A stretch of DNA of 64,000 nt from Lelliottia amnigena (lineage in GTDB: Bacteria > Pseudomonadota > Gammaproteobacteria > Enterobacterales > Enterobacteriaceae): positions 4,340,001 to 4,404,000 of the forward strand of contig LR134135.1 of the NCBI GenBank assembly GCA_900635465.1. Direction: 5' to 3'. Shown piece after piece: positions 9,537-20,294 of this stretch. The notes under the pieces are model-generated. The model saw only the letters and a list, made by a program, of their open reading frames with translations, did no database searches and had not been told where the DNA came from. Numbering within the stretch: the stretch's first letter is position 1; each line of letters starts with the position of its first letter. The translations under genes and the position numbers were made by a program.

Positions 9537-10235
9537 ATGAATAAAATCCTGTTAGTCGATGATGACCGAGAGCTTACATCTCTTCTAAAAGAGCTGCTGG
9601 ACATGGAAGGTTTCAACGTGATTGTTGCCCATGATGGGGAACAGGCGCTGAGTCTTCTGGACGACAGCATTGACTTGCTTTTGCTTGACGTGATGATGCC
9701 GAAGAAAAACGGTATTGATACGCTTAAAGAACTACGCCAGACCTATCAGACACCTGTAATCATGCTGACCGCTCGCGGCAGCGAACTGGATCGCGTTCTC
9801 GGCCTTGAGCTGGGTGCCGATGACTATTTACCTAAACCGTTTAACGATCGCGAGCTGGTAGCGCGTATCCGCGCGATTCTGCGTCGTTCCCACTGGAGCG
9901 AACAGCAGCAGAATAGCGATAACAGTTCACCGACGCTCGAAGTGGATTCCCTTAGCCTGAACCCAGGACGTCAGGAAGCGAGCTTTGATGGGGTCGCGCT
10001 GGAATTAACCGGCACCGAGTTCACCCTGCTTTATCTGCTGGCGCAGCATCTCGGCCAGGTGGTATCGCGTGAACATTTGAGTCAGGAAGTGCTGGGCAAG
10101 CGTCTTACACCGTTTGACCGCGCCATCGACATGCACATCTCTAACCTGCGCCGGAAGCTGCCGGAGCGCAAAGATGGTCACCCATGGTTTAAAACCTTAC
10201 GTGGCCGCGGCTACCTGATGGTTTCCGCTTCATGA
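9537..10235 (+). CDS. cpxR: Envelope-stress response regulator CpxR
   Basis: The 232-residue protein is a full-length OmpR/PhoB-type response regulator. The receiver domain (about residues 1-115) has the acidic triad VDDDRE, phospho-acceptor Asp51 in LLLLDVMMP, and the conserved Lys in DYLPKPFNDREL. The winged-helix domain (about 135-230) includes LTGTEFTLLYLL and RGRGYLM. A GGAGG lies 8 bases before the ATG. Its stop overlaps the cpxA start (ATGA), showing translational coupling. Confidence 0.99.
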   Translation: MNKILLVDDDRELTSLLKELLDMEGFNVIVAHDGEQALSLLDDSIDLLLLDVMMPKKNGIDTLKELRQTYQTPVIMLTARGSELDRVLGLELGADDYLPKPFNDRELVARIRAILRRSHWSEQQQNSDNSSPTLEVDSLSLNPGRQEASFDGVALELTGTEFTLLYLLAQHLGQVVSREHLSQEVLGKRLTPFDRAIDMHISNLRRKLPERKDGHPWFKTLRGRGYLMVSAS

Positions 10236-11606
10236 TTGGCAGCTTAACCGCCCGCATTTTCGCCATTTTTTGGCTGACGCTGGCACTGGTTTTGATGCTG
10301 GTTTTGATGTTGCCAAAACTCGACTCACGCCAGATGACGGAGCTTCTCGACAGCGAGCAACGTCAGGGCGTGATGATCGAACAACACGTGGAAGCTGAAC
10401 TGGCAAACGATCCGCCCAATGATTTGATGTGGTGGCGCAGGCTGTTTCGCGCTATCGACAAATGGGCGCCGCCCGGACAACGGCTGCTGCTGGTTACCAG
10501 CGAAGGCCGCGTGATCGGTGCGGAACGCAATGAAATGCAGATTATCCGTAACTTCATTGGCCAGGCGGATAACGCCGATCATCCGCAAAAGAAAAAGTAC
10601 GGTCGGGTAGAAATGGTGGGGCCATTTTCCATCAGGGATGGGGAAGATAATTACCAGCTCTATCTGATTCGACCGGCTAGCAGTTCGCAAACTGATTTCA
10701 TCAACCTGCTGTTTGACCGTCCGCTACTGCTGCTGATTGTCACCATGCTGTTGAGTTCTCCGCTGCTGTTATGGCTGGCGTGGAGCCTGGCAAAACCGGC
10801 GCGTAAGCTGAAAAACGCGGCGGACGAAGTGGCTCAGGGCAACCTGCGACAGCATCCGGAACTGGAAGCCGGACCGCAAGAATTCCTTGCCGCTGGCGCC
10901 AGTTTTAACCAGATGGTCACCGCACTCGAAAGGATGATGACGTCACAGCAACGCCTGTTATCTGACATCTCTCACGAGCTGCGCACCCCGCTCACGCGTC
11001 TGCAACTCGGCACCGCGCTGCTGCGTCGTCGTAGCGGCGAGAGTAAAGAGCTGGAGCGTATCGAGATGGAAGCGCATCGTCTGGACAGCATGATCAACGA
11101 TCTGCTGGTGATGTCGCGCAATCAGCAAAAAAATGCGCTGGTGAGCGAAACGGTGAAAGCCAATCACCTGTGGCATGAGGTGCTGGATAATGCCGCGTTC
11201 GAAGCCGAACAGATGGGCAAGTCGTTTACCGTCAACTTCCCGCCGGGGCCGTGGCCGCTGTACGGTAACCCCAACACGCTGGAAAGCGCGCTGGGAAAAT
11301 ATCGTGCGTAACGCGCTGCGCTACTCGCACACGAAGATTGAGGTGGCGTTCTCGGTCGATAAAGATGGGGTCACCATCAACGTGGATGATGACGGTCCTG
11401 GCGTGAGCGCGGAAGATCGCGAACAAATTTTCCGTCCATTCTACCGTACCGACGAAGCGCGCGATCGCGAGTCAGGCGGGACGGGGCTTGGGCTGGCGAT
11501 TGTCGAAACCGCCATTCAGCAGCACCGTGGCTGGGTTAAAGCCGACGACAGTCCGCTGGGGGGATTACGGTTAACCATGTGGTTGCCGCTGTATAAGCGT
11601 TCGTAA
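10232..11606 (+). pseudogene. cpxA: Sensor kinase CpxA, frameshifted by one extra G
   Basis: The frame beginning at 10232 encodes a normal CpxA N-terminus, transmembrane segments, periplasmic sensor, HAMP linker and the H-box ISHELRTPLTRL with phospho-acceptor His248. At the GGG of 11293-11295 it shifts into a frame that stops 6 codons later. The next frame continues as NIVRNALRYSHTKIEV (N box), DDDGPGV and SGGTGLGLAIV (G boxes), ending LPLYKRS. Removing one G gives exactly 457 residues, the E. coli length. As written, the product lacks the ATP-binding domain and could not act as a kinase. Either a real knock-out or a consensus error; see findings. Confidence 0.93.
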
Positions 11607-11609
11607 CTT

Positions 11610-11873
11610 TTTGCCCTCACCCTACCCCTCTCCCACAGGGAGAGGGAATGGCTCCGTGCAGTTTTTTCCCCTCACCGACAAGAGAAGGAACGGCTCCGTG
11701 CAGTTTTTTCCCCTCTCCGACAGGAGAAGGAATGGCTCCGTGCAGTTTTTCCCCCTCTCCGACAGGAGAAGGAACGGCTCCGTGCAGTTTTTTCCCGCTT
11801 CCCTTGGGAAAGAAAAGAGCTCCCTACTGTCTTTCTCCCTCTCCCCTTGGGAGAGGGCCGGGGTGAGGGGATA
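11610..11873. repeat. CCCTCTCC palindrome array with 42-bp tandem repeats
   Basis: The 275-bp gap between cpxA and yiiM is filled by repeats. Four units with an exact 42-bp period begin at GGCTCC (11650, 11692, 11734, 11776); each carries a CTCTCC...GGAGA inverted repeat. The array is bounded by larger mirrored ends: CCCTCACCC-N-CCCTCTCCC-N-GGGAGAGGG at 11613-11646, and the reverse-oriented CTCTCCC-N-GGGAGAGGGCCGGGGTGAGGG at 11842-11871. Because 42 is divisible by 3, open frames of 72-90 codons run through it on both strands; these are not judged coding. An array of the same design lies at 25083-25290. Confidence 0.85.
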
Positions 11874-11881
11874 ACAGCACG

Positions 11882-12556
11882 CTATTTGCCCCACAACCTC
11901 CGGGAATTATCCTCGATCTTGCGAGCAATTCGTCGCTTCTGCATGGTTCTGGTCCAGCTTGTCGACAGACCCGCCGCGGACAATAGCCGATGATATTGTT
12001 CATCATCAAACGGCATATGCCAGGCGATGGCGCAAGCATCATAAACCGACACATCACTCAGGCGCGACGCCAGCTCGAGCGGTGCATCGGCAAAAACCTG
12101 CCCCGCCAGCACCACGCGATACAACCAGCCGGTTTTACCCGCGCTTTGCATCAGCGAAGACATATCGCTGATACCGAAATGGAAGTTGAGTTTGAAGCAC
12201 GGGGAGCGCGGCTGCGTGACCTGAATCAGCGCATCACCCCAGCGATAAATGTCGCCGATAAAGACGTCTTTTTCGGTCATGCCGTCGGTCGACAGGTTTT
12301 CACCAAACGCGGGAGCGACAAAGAGATCCGCCTGCTCGGGGAGTTCACGCGCCCAATGGAGATAATGTTCGCGGGGATAATGACACAGCGCGCGCTCAGG
12401 CCCGCCGTGGATTTTTTTCTCGGCCTGCTCGTCACCCGCCAGCCCCAGTTCGGTCAACGTGAGCTCACCATCAACCTGCACTTTAGCAATCGCGCTCGGA
12501 CGGCTACCATCGTAGTCCCTGACCTTGCCTGTAAACACATTTACCGGATAGTGCAT
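11882..12556 (-). CDS. yiiM: MOSC-domain protein YiiM
   Basis: The 224-residue product has the same length as E. coli YiiM and belongs to the MOSC family (molybdenum cofactor sulfurase C-terminal-like). In E. coli YiiM takes part in molybdenum-cofactor-dependent reduction of 6-N-hydroxylaminopurine. Visible features are KIHGGPERALCHYPREHY near residue 50, PAFGENLSTDGMTE, and the cysteine-containing QPRSPCFKLN near residue 115, which holds the conserved MOSC cysteine. The C-terminal 3-alpha segment follows. An AAGGAGC precedes the ATG. Confidence 0.95.
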   Translation of the reverse strand: MHYPVNVFTGKVRDYDGSRPSAIAKVQVDGELTLTELGLAGDEQAEKKIHGGPERALCHYPREHYLHWARELPEQADLFVAPAFGENLSTDGMTEKDVFIGDIYRWGDALIQVTQPRSPCFKLNFHFGISDMSSLMQSAGKTGWLYRVVLAGQVFADAPLELASRLSDVSVYDACAIAWHMPFDDEQYHRLLSAAGLSTSWTRTMQKRRIARKIEDNSRRLWGK

Positions 12557-12574
12557 CGCTGCTCCTTAGGATAC

Positions 12575-12600
12575 AAAAAAGGCGAGCCATCAGACTCGCC
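12575..12600 (-). terminator. Terminator of the invasin gene
   Basis: On the minus strand GGCGAG pairs with CTCGCC around an 8-base loop and is followed by a run of six T residues. It lies 30 bp beyond the invasin stop codon and upstream of yiiM. Confidence 0.75.
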
Positions 12601-12630
12601 TTTCCCTTATCAGCGTGCAAGTATTTTTGA

Positions 12631-15600
12631 TTAGTTGACGGTCAGATCCATCGTCAATGTGTAGGCAAATGTATAACTACTATTCCAGTCTTTAGCTGAG
12701 AAATGAATGACGCCCATATAGTGCCCAGCAGGTAAACCCGGATTGTCCGTTTGTGCATACGTAAAGATGGCCTTCATTCCTGCCTCAACATCCTCGCAGC
12801 TTGCGGCTGCATTAAGAGGGCGCCTTGTGCAGGCAGATTCGCGATAACCTTTCAGGTTCACAATGTACTGTTTACCGCTTTCGCTTATCAGGGTGATTGG
12901 CGTAGTGACATCAGAATATCCATTCGTCTGCCAGTCAAGCGTGGTTGGACCCGTTGTGGGTAAGTCTGTCACAAATCCCAGACTCCGGAACCCCTTAATC
13001 TCCGGAGAATCATATTCGGAATTGGCCGAATTCACTACCCACAAATCCTCCAGATTATTCACGAAAACCACGTCATCAACCTTGCGCGTTGAGCTGCCAA
13101 TCGTTGCGGTGACCGTCACCTGCCCGATCGTCGCTCCGGTAAGATTCACCAACGCGCTGCCGTTTGCATCCGTTTGGCTGCTGCTCGCAGACAACGTATT
13201 CATGGATGTCGTCCAGACCACTGTCGCATCCGGAACCAGGTTCCCATTAACATCCTTAACCGTTACGCTGTATTTCGCTGAATCAGAGTTGTTGGCAGCG
13301 ACTGTCTTTTTATCCGATATTAAGGCACTTACGCCCGCCGTTTTTGACATCCCCCACAAAGCTCACTTTTGCGGCAGTCAATGATTTCCCGGTCGCGACA
13401 ATCGTTGCCGTCACGAGGAAAATCACCCGCTTTAGCGGTATAACCGCTGATGCTCGCGGTTCCCGTTGCGTCGGTCACACTGCTTACACCGCTCAGTTTC
13501 AGATCGGCATTAGCGCTGCTCCAGTTCACCGTAACACCAGGCAAAGCGTTGCCGTTGGCATCCTTAGCAACCGCATGCCACGTCACCTGCTCGGCATTAT
13601 CCGCAACGGCTTTGGTTTTATCCGCTTGTACTGCCGCAATCAGAGACGTACTCGCATCGCCCGTGAAATCAACGCCCAGCGTTTTATACTCACTGTTCAC
13701 GCCCGCGCCAATAACGGTCGGTACCGCTGACGTCGCCGAATAGGTAATCTCCGCCACACCAAGCGCATTGGTGACGCTGGTATCGTCCGGCGCGAATGTT
13801 CCGCTATCGTTGTCGGATCCCCAATACACCTCCGCGTTACTCACAGGGTTATCGTTTTCATCTTTGACCGTCGCCTTTAGGGTGATGACATCTTTTCCAG
13901 CAATCACTCCCGTGGTCTTATCGGCAGTGATATCCGTCACCGCTTTCGTTGCGAGATCAGAGACGTAAGCACCGCGAGCGATGATTTACTCACGCTGTTA
14001 TAGGTCGCTACCGCTTTAAAGGCACCCCGGTCGGTTGAACCGAGTGTGACGCCAGTCTGGCCGTTGGCATCGGTAAGTTGCGAAACCGCAGAAAGCTGCG
14101 TATTGCCTGTGGGAATAACCTGCCAGCTGACATTTGCCTGACTCACCGGATTACCGTACCGATCTTTTACCGTGGCAAGCATTGAAATGAGATCGGTTCC
14201 ACTAGCCACCGCGCTCCTTTTATCGTTTGTCACTGTTGATATTGCCGCAGTTTGCAGATCGGGAATGAATGTGAGATTTACCGTTTTCTGGCTGACAGCG
14301 CCCGTTTTCACCGTGATAACCGTTGGTATCGCCAGGGTGCTGCTATAGGTGACAGACGCAGAGCCATTACTGTCCGTAGACGAACGTGTCTCGCTAAATA
14401 CGCCCTTCGCATTATCACCTGCCCACGATACAACTGCGCCTGAAACCGGCAGGCCGTTAGCGTCCTGAACAATAGCAGATAGCGTCACAGAGTCCGTGCC
14501 CGCAATGATATCCACTGTTTTATCTGCGCTCAGGCTGCTTATCGCAGCCGTCGCGGCATCCGCAGTGAATGAAATTGCACCTGACGTTTCCTGAGTACCA
14601 TTCACTGTGGCCGTCACGCGATAGTTCGCGATATGTGTCGATGTTAGCGTCACCGCAATGCGCCCCTGCGCATCGCTTTTGCCGGATACGGTTGAAAGCA
14701 GCCCTGAGACAGGAGAAACGGACCACGCCACATTAACGTCTTTCACCACATTACCCTTCGTATCCGCAATCAGACCCGAAATCGTGACGCTATCAAGGCC
14801 ATTTGCCAGCGCGGTTTGTTGGCTCACGCTCAGGCCGCTGACCTGCGCTGTAGCACTGTCAGCGGTAAACATCACCGAAGGCGCGTTACCGGCCACGCCC
14901 GTTCCTGCCTTGGCCGTCACGTTCACTTCTCCGGCAGCGCTCGTGACAAGCGTGACCGTCGCTACGCCGTTGGTATCAGTTAGCGTGTTGAGAGAAGCCA
15001 ATTTTGCCGTCGTTGGCGTTGCAGTCCATTTCACTTTTTGGGCTCTGACAGGATTTCCTTCGTCGTCTACTACCGTCGCCTGATAGGTGACAGAATCTTT
15101 GCCATTGGCTAGCGCCTGCGTTTTATCCACCGTTACGGCGGAAACTTTTGCCGTCGAGGTATCCGCGATAAACGTCAACTCCGGGGAATTCACTGCTGCA
15201 CCTGCCGTTGAAGCGGCTGAAACGACAATTTTCCCGACATCTGCCGACGACAGCGTGATGGCGCTTTCTCCCTGCGCATCCGTCGTGGTTTGCGACTGAC
15301 TCAATACGCCTTGCCCTTCTACAATCGTCCAATGCAACGGTGCTGCCGCCACCGGGTGATCGCTAGCATCGACGACGCTGGCGGTAAGCGTTATGGCATC
15401 GTCATCGTTCGCGGTGGCATGCAGGCTATCTGCTTGCAGCAATTTCACCTTTGCCGTAGTGCTGTCAGCAGTAAAACTCAATTGCGCTGAAGTCTGCGTC
15501 TGCTGCGCCATCTTAGCGGAGATCTGAAGTGCTTCCACGGTAGTAGAAGTGACGTCAATCATCGCCACGCCATCATTGCCGGATAGTGAAAAATCAGCGG

Positions 15601-18082
15601 ACAACTGCGCCGTTGTGCTGGCCGTCGCCCAATTTATTTTCGCCCCCGGAACCGGATTTTTTTCTGCGTCTTCGACTTTAACCTTCAACGTAATAACATC
15701 AGCGCCATCCGCCAGCCCGGATAATTTATCCGCCGTGACGGCACCCAGAACCGCACTATCACTATCCGCAACAAAGCTGAGCGTCCCGGAATCTATTGCT
15801 GCACTGGTTCCTGTAGAGGCAGAAATAGCGACATCGCCGGCCTGAGTGGAGGTTAACGCTACGGTTGCCACACCCTTATCATCCGTCGTGGTTTGGCTCT
15901 GAGATAGTTGCGCAGTGATACTGGATGAGGAGACTTCCCACTTAACAGACTGCCCTGCGAGTGGATGATTGCTCGCATCTTTCACCACAGCGCTAAGCGT
16001 AATCACATCATGGCCGTTTGCTTTGGCGATCTTTTTCTCTGCAGTCAGCTGGACCACCTTTGCCGTCTGGGCGTCGGCCGTAAATTGCAGGTCAGGGCTT
16101 TTCACACTCTCACCGTTTTCAAGCTCTGCGCTCACGAGAGTATTCAGCACCTGATCGCTGGTCAGTGAAACGCTGGCATTTCCCTGCGCATCGCTGACGT
16201 TGTGTGTTGCCGATAACAGCGCGTTGGCGTTACTGGACTGCCATTGAATAGCGACTCCCTCAGCGGGTTCATTTTGGGCATTCACGATATGGGCTTGCAG
16301 AGTAATCACGTCCTGCCCGTTTGCCAGCGCGGTGGTTTTTACTGCGTCCAGTTGCGTAAATTTAGCGAGTGAATTCACCGCCACAAGCTTAACCGTCGCT
16401 TTGCTGAGCAGAGTATTGTTGTATTTCGGCTGGATAATGACCGTGCCAGCCGTTTTACCGCTCGTGTATGCGCAGGTATAAATGCCCGGGCTTTGTTCTT
16501 TGAAGGGGGTGATATTTTCGCCGTCGGCTGAGGCAGAAACGGCACGTTTAAGCGTCGTTATTTTTGCATTCACTGGATGGATCAATTGCGTGCTCAATTG
16601 ACTTTCCACGCCACTAATCGGCTTGCCGGAACCGGACATTATCGTCAGCGTGACCGGAGTAGAACTCACGCCGTCAGCCAATAAACTGGAACTGGTTGTG
16701 GTGGTAAGTGTCGTTGCGGTCAGTATATTATAACCTTTAACCGCTACCGAGATATAAGCAGTGTCTGACTGATTTCCTTTTACGTCATAAGCCGTAGCCG
16801 AGATAACATAAATATTATTTTCCGCTCCATCTTGCTCATAATAAGGAAGTACTATTGACCAGGCACCATCCGTATTAATAATTTTACCGCCATGGCTGAT
16901 AAGACCCGCATCGTGCCAAATAATTTGGCTTAAGGGGTGTTTAGTCGATACTTTCACCGCTATCGGTAGCGTCTCTGACTCTTCACCTTCAATATTATTT
17001 GGTAGTGAGAGGGAAATGGTCTCTTTTTTACGGTATTCCAAAACAATATTATTATTGCGATTAACAAGATCCAGGCGCCCTCCGCGTAGAGTACGGTGTT
17101 CCTTAACGCTATCCATATCAATTTGATCGACAAACGGCATTCCCATCACCCAATTTACATTAAGGTCGGCGCGAGTATCATGCTTGTCCCCTTTGCCTGC
17201 TTTCTGATTGACACCAAATGAAATCAACGGGAATGGGGTATAATTCAGGCCCGCCGTAACGGCGTAAGGGTTGTGTTGTCGCTGATCTTTATCATTGCCA
17301 AATAAACCCACATGTTTACCATAATACTGTTCCCAAATAAGCTGCATACCCAACTGCGGCCAGGCGGGTAAATAGCCCTCAACGCGCGCGTCGTAACCAT
17401 TTGCCACGCGTTCTTCTTCATCCATGTAGGCGGCAGAATTTTTCCAGTCGGAGATCCGCAGATAACTATTTGCGCTCAGTTTTACGTAGTCCCAGCCAAG
17501 TTCACCACCTATGCCAACGCGCTGATGGGTATTCTGCGAGAGCTGCTGATCGTAAAAGGTATTCACCCCCCACATCCAGTTTTTAGCAAAATAACGATAA
17601 CCGACGCCAAGATTCATGATATTACGATCGTCATTACGTCGAACGCCTGTTTGCGTAAAGAAGAGGTGCTGGTCCTGGTTATAGACAGGAAGTAAAAAAT
17701 CCAAGTCGCCGCTGGAGAGATCAAGCTGTCGGTCGACGCCGATATTAATCCGTGCCGTACCAAATTGCTGAAGCCACTGCTGGAGTTCTTCCGTCACTTT
17801 CCCGGTACTTTGGTTGACCATACCGTTAATAACCGCATCCATACGATCATCCTGACTTAACATTGCACCCGCAGAAGAGATGCCAGCAGCGATCTCTTTT
17901 TCCTGTTCATCTCCGGATTGCTGATCTGTATTTATCGTTTTTTTCGCTTCTTTATTTACCGTAATGACGGCAGGCGTTTCTTCGGCAGAGGCGGAGAACG
18001 AAAAGAGAAATGTATGAAAAAAAATCAAATGGAGATAAAGGAGTATCTGCAAGCATGCCGCTGCTCTTCTATTATCGCGCAT
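12631..18082 (-). pseudogene. Giant inverse-autotransporter adhesin (invasin/intimin-like), three frameshifts
   Basis: The N-terminal 1381-codon frame contains a signal peptide (ends near SFSASA), a short periplasmic segment, an inverse-autotransporter beta-barrel (about residues 80-340, ending FVDQIDMDSVKEHRTLRGGRLDLVNRNN) and then Ig-like Big-1 repeats of about 95-100 residues marked by repeated TADxxTAxV...DKxxALANGxDxVT. About 11-12 repeats can be counted through all frames. The frame shifts near 13964 (one base missing), at the AAAA of 13419-13422 (one extra) and at the CCCCC of 13351-13355 (one extra). Correcting all three gives one 1816-residue protein. It ends in a non-repeat domain with two cysteines (GYRESACTRRP, AASCEDVEAG). 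The product would sit in the outer membrane with the repeats outside. It occupies the kdgT position of E. coli. Confidence 0.88.
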
Positions 18083-18285
18083 AATTTCACCTGAAATATT
18101 TTTAAGTAAATTAATGGCGATAGTGGATCAAATTATTATTCATTTCCATTTCAAGGAGGTGCGTTTACTCACAGAATATTAATTACCTCTTTTCATAGAA
18201 AAAATTTAAAATAAGCATGATGAAAAACTTGAGCGTCAGAGTGAGAAGTTTCGGAGAAATATTAGCGCAGATAATGTGCAATATA
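18083..18285. other. AT-rich upstream region of the invasin gene
   Basis: About 200 bp between the invasin start and the sodA terminator are clearly richer in A and T than the flanking core genes. The region presumably carries the invasin promoter, but I could not assign -35/-10 boxes or a regulator site with confidence. Confidence 0.4.
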
Positions 18286-18313
18286 TAAAAAAGCCTGACA
18301 CATAGTCAGGCTT
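18286..18313 (-). terminator. Terminator of sodA
   Basis: On the minus strand AAGCCTGAC pairs with GTCAGGCTT around a 5-base loop and is followed by TTTTTTATAT. It lies 37 bp after the sodA stop codon. Confidence 0.85.
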
Positions 18314-18349
18314 ATATTTCTGAGAGCAATGGTTGCTCAAGCGAAAATA

Positions 18350-18970
18350 TTATTTTTTAGCGGCGAAACGCGCTGCTGCTTCGTCCCAGTTCACCACGTC
18401 CCAGAATGCTTTGATGTAGTCTGGACGACGGTTCTGGAATTTCAGGTAGTACGCGTGTTCCCACACGTCCAGGCCCACAATTGGGAAACCAGACACGCCA
18501 GAAACTGCTTCACCCATCAGCGGGGAATCCTGGTTAGCGGTAGAAACCACAGCCAGTTTGTCGCCTTTCAGCACCAGCCACGCCCAGCCAGAACCGAAAC
18601 GGGTTGCAGCGGCTTTTTCGAATTCCGCTTTGAAAGCATCCACAGAACCGAAATCGCGCTCGATAGCCGCTTTCAGGTCGCCCTGCAGGGTGGTGCCGGT
18701 TTTCAGGCCTTTCCAGAACAGGCTGTGGTTAGCGTGGCCGCCCGCGTTGTTACGCAGAACGGTTTTCTTGTCTGCTGGCAGTTGATCCAGTTTGGTGATC
18801 AGCTCTTCAACAGACAATTCAGCGAATTCTGGCAGGCTTTCCAGCGCAGCGTTCGCGTTGTTTACATAAGCCTGGTGGTGTTTAGTGTGATGGATTTCCA
18901 TCGTCTGCTTGTCGAAATGCGGTTCCAGTGCGTCATAGGCATACGGCAGGGATGGCAGTGTATAACTCAT
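18350..18970 (-). CDS. sodA: Manganese superoxide dismutase
   Basis: The product is 206 residues from [15 protein letters not shown], the E. coli SodA length. It dismutates superoxide in the cytosol. The four Mn ligands are visible in [20 protein letters not shown] and [10 protein letters not shown] (Asp and His). An upstream MERI extension is not needed; a GGAGAGGAT sequence precedes the chosen ATG. A Fur-type box lies about 75 bp upstream, matching the known iron control of sodA. Confidence 0.99.
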   Translation of the reverse strand: MSYTLPSLPYAYDALEPHFDKQTMEIHHTKHHQAYVNNANAALESLPEFAELSVEELITKLDQLPADKKTVLRNNAGGHANHSLFWKGLKTGTTLQGDLKAAIERDFGSVDAFKAEFEKAAATRFGSGWAWLVLKGDKLAVVSTANQDSPLMGEAVSGVSGFPIVGLDVWEHAYYLKFQNRRPDYIKAFWDVVNWDEAAARFAAKK

Positions 18971-19045
18971 AATCCTCTCCATTATTGTCGGGCGGCACAG
19001 CTGTTAATGCCGCGTAAGCAGTTGGTTCATTATAGTTAATTAAAT

Positions 19046-19064
19046 GATATTGAAAATGATTATC
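19046..19064. promoter_or_regulatory. Fur box upstream of sodA
   Basis: The 19-bp sequence GATATTGAAAATGATTATC resembles the Fur consensus GATAATGATAATCATTATC, with 15 of 19 positions matching. It lies 76 bp upstream of the sodA start, and sodA is Fur-repressed in E. coli. Confidence 0.75.
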
Positions 19065-19113
19065 AATGCCGTACTTTTTATAAGGTTATTCATTTTTGTG
19101 TCAATCGTGAAAT

Positions 19114-19129
19114 TGTGAGTCTGCTCACG
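19114..19129. promoter_or_regulatory. CRP site upstream of rhaT
   Basis: TGTGAGTCTGCTCACG fits the TGTGA-N6-TCACA consensus at 9 of 10 half-site positions. It lies 130 bp before rhaT in the 289-bp sodA-rhaT divergent interval, consistent with cAMP-CRP control of rhamnose genes. Confidence 0.65.
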
Positions 19130-19259
19130 CGGTTAACGCGTTGATTGCCATTTGGAAGAAAAGTGCGGCAACCTTCTGAAGGTTCGCTCACCGCGTAATT
19201 TTTACACTCATCGGGTCGGAGGGAAGCCAACGACATATAAAAACGATGAGGATGTAAAA

Positions 19260-20294
19260 ATGAATCATGCGATTACGATGGGTATTTTCTGGCATTTGAT
19301 AGGCGCAGCCAGTGCAGCCTGTTTCTATGCCCCGTTTAAAAAGGTCAAACATTGGTCATGGGAAACCATGTGGTCTGTTGGCGGTACTGTCTCGTGGCTT
19401 ATCTTGCCCTGGACGGTCAGCGCTCTGCTCCTCCCTGATTTCTGGGGATATTTCTCTTCCTTTAGCGCCTCCACGCTGCTGCCCGTTTTTCTGTTTGGCG
19501 CGATGTGGGGCATCGGTAATATCAACTACGGCCTGACGATGCGCTATCTGGGCATGTCGATGGGGATTGGGATTGCCATCGGGATCACCCTGATTGTCGG
19601 CACTCTGATGACGCCGATTCTGAACGGTAATTTTGACGTGCTGATCAACACCCGTGGCGGACGAATGACGCTGCTCGGCGTGCTGGTGGCGGTGATTGGC
19701 GTGGGGATTGTCACCCGCGCGGGCCAGTTGAAAGAGCGCAAAATGGGCATCACCGCCGAGGATTTCAATCTGAAGAAAGGGCTGGTGCTGGCGGTGATGT
19801 GCGGCATTTTCTCGGCGGGCATGTCCTTTGCGATGAACGCGGCAAAACCGATGCACGAAGCCGCTGCCGCGCTCGGCGTCGATCCGCTGTACGTCGCACT
19901 GCCAAGCTATGTGGTGATTATGGGCGGCGGGGCGCTGGTCAACCTGGGCTTCTGTTTTGTTCGTCTGGCAAAAGTGAAGAATCTGTCGGTAAAAGCCGAC
20001 TTCTCGCGGGCAAAATCGTTAATCATCACCAACGTGCTGCTCTCCGCGCTTGGCGGCCTGATGTGGTATCTGCAGTTCTTCTTCTACGCCTGGGGACACG
20101 CCAGCATTCCGGCGCAGTATGACTATATGAGCTGGATGCTGCACATGAGCTTCTACGTGCTGTGCGGCGGGTTGGTAGGTCTGGTGCTGAAAGAGTGGAA
20201 CAACGCCGGGCGTCGTCCGGTGGGCGTGCTGAGTCTGGGTTGTGTGGTGATCATTATTGCCGCCAACATTGTCGGCCTGGGCATGGCGAGTTAA
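19260..20294 (+). CDS. rhaT: L-rhamnose:H+ symporter
   Basis: The 344-residue protein equals E. coli RhaT in length. It imports L-rhamnose (and L-lyxose) by proton symport across the inner membrane. About ten hydrophobic segments are visible, beginning [38 protein letters not shown]. The start ATG follows an ATGAGGATG sequence; the upstream frame extension is not supported. It is convergent with rhaR and divergent from sodA. This cluster also encodes an ABC rhamnose importer, so uptake appears duplicated. Confidence 0.97.
   Translation: MNHAITMGIFWHLIGAASAACFYAPFKKVKHWSWETMWSVGGTVSWLILPWTVSALLLPDFWGYFSSFSASTLLPVFLFGAMWGIGNINYGLTMRYLGMSMGIGIAIGITLIVGTLMTPILNGNFDVLINTRGGRMTLLGVLVAVIGVGIVTRAGQLKERKMGITAEDFNLKKGLVLAVMCGIFSAGMSFAMNAAKPMHEAAAALGVDPLYVALPSYVVIMGGGALVNLGFCFVRLAKVKNLSVKADFSRAKSLIITNVLLSALGGLMWYLQFFFYAWGHASIPAQYDYMSWMLHMSFYVLCGGLVGLVLKEWNNAGRRPVGVLSLGCVVIIIAANIVGLGMAS

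Noticed and set aside
11610..11873. CRISPR array
   Set aside because: The units are contiguous 42-bp tandem repeats without unique spacers, and no cas genes are present.
11611..11894. Open frames of 87 and 90 codons on opposite strands across the 42-bp repeat array
   Set aside because: They exist only because the repeat period is a multiple of three and the repeat lacks stops. The translations are short peptide repeats with no ribosome-binding site or known domain.
12631..13940. Two separate small Ig-like proteins downstream of a truncated invasin
   Set aside because: Their sequences continue the invasin repeat series in phase once three single-base indels are corrected; neither has a signal peptide or ribosome-binding site.
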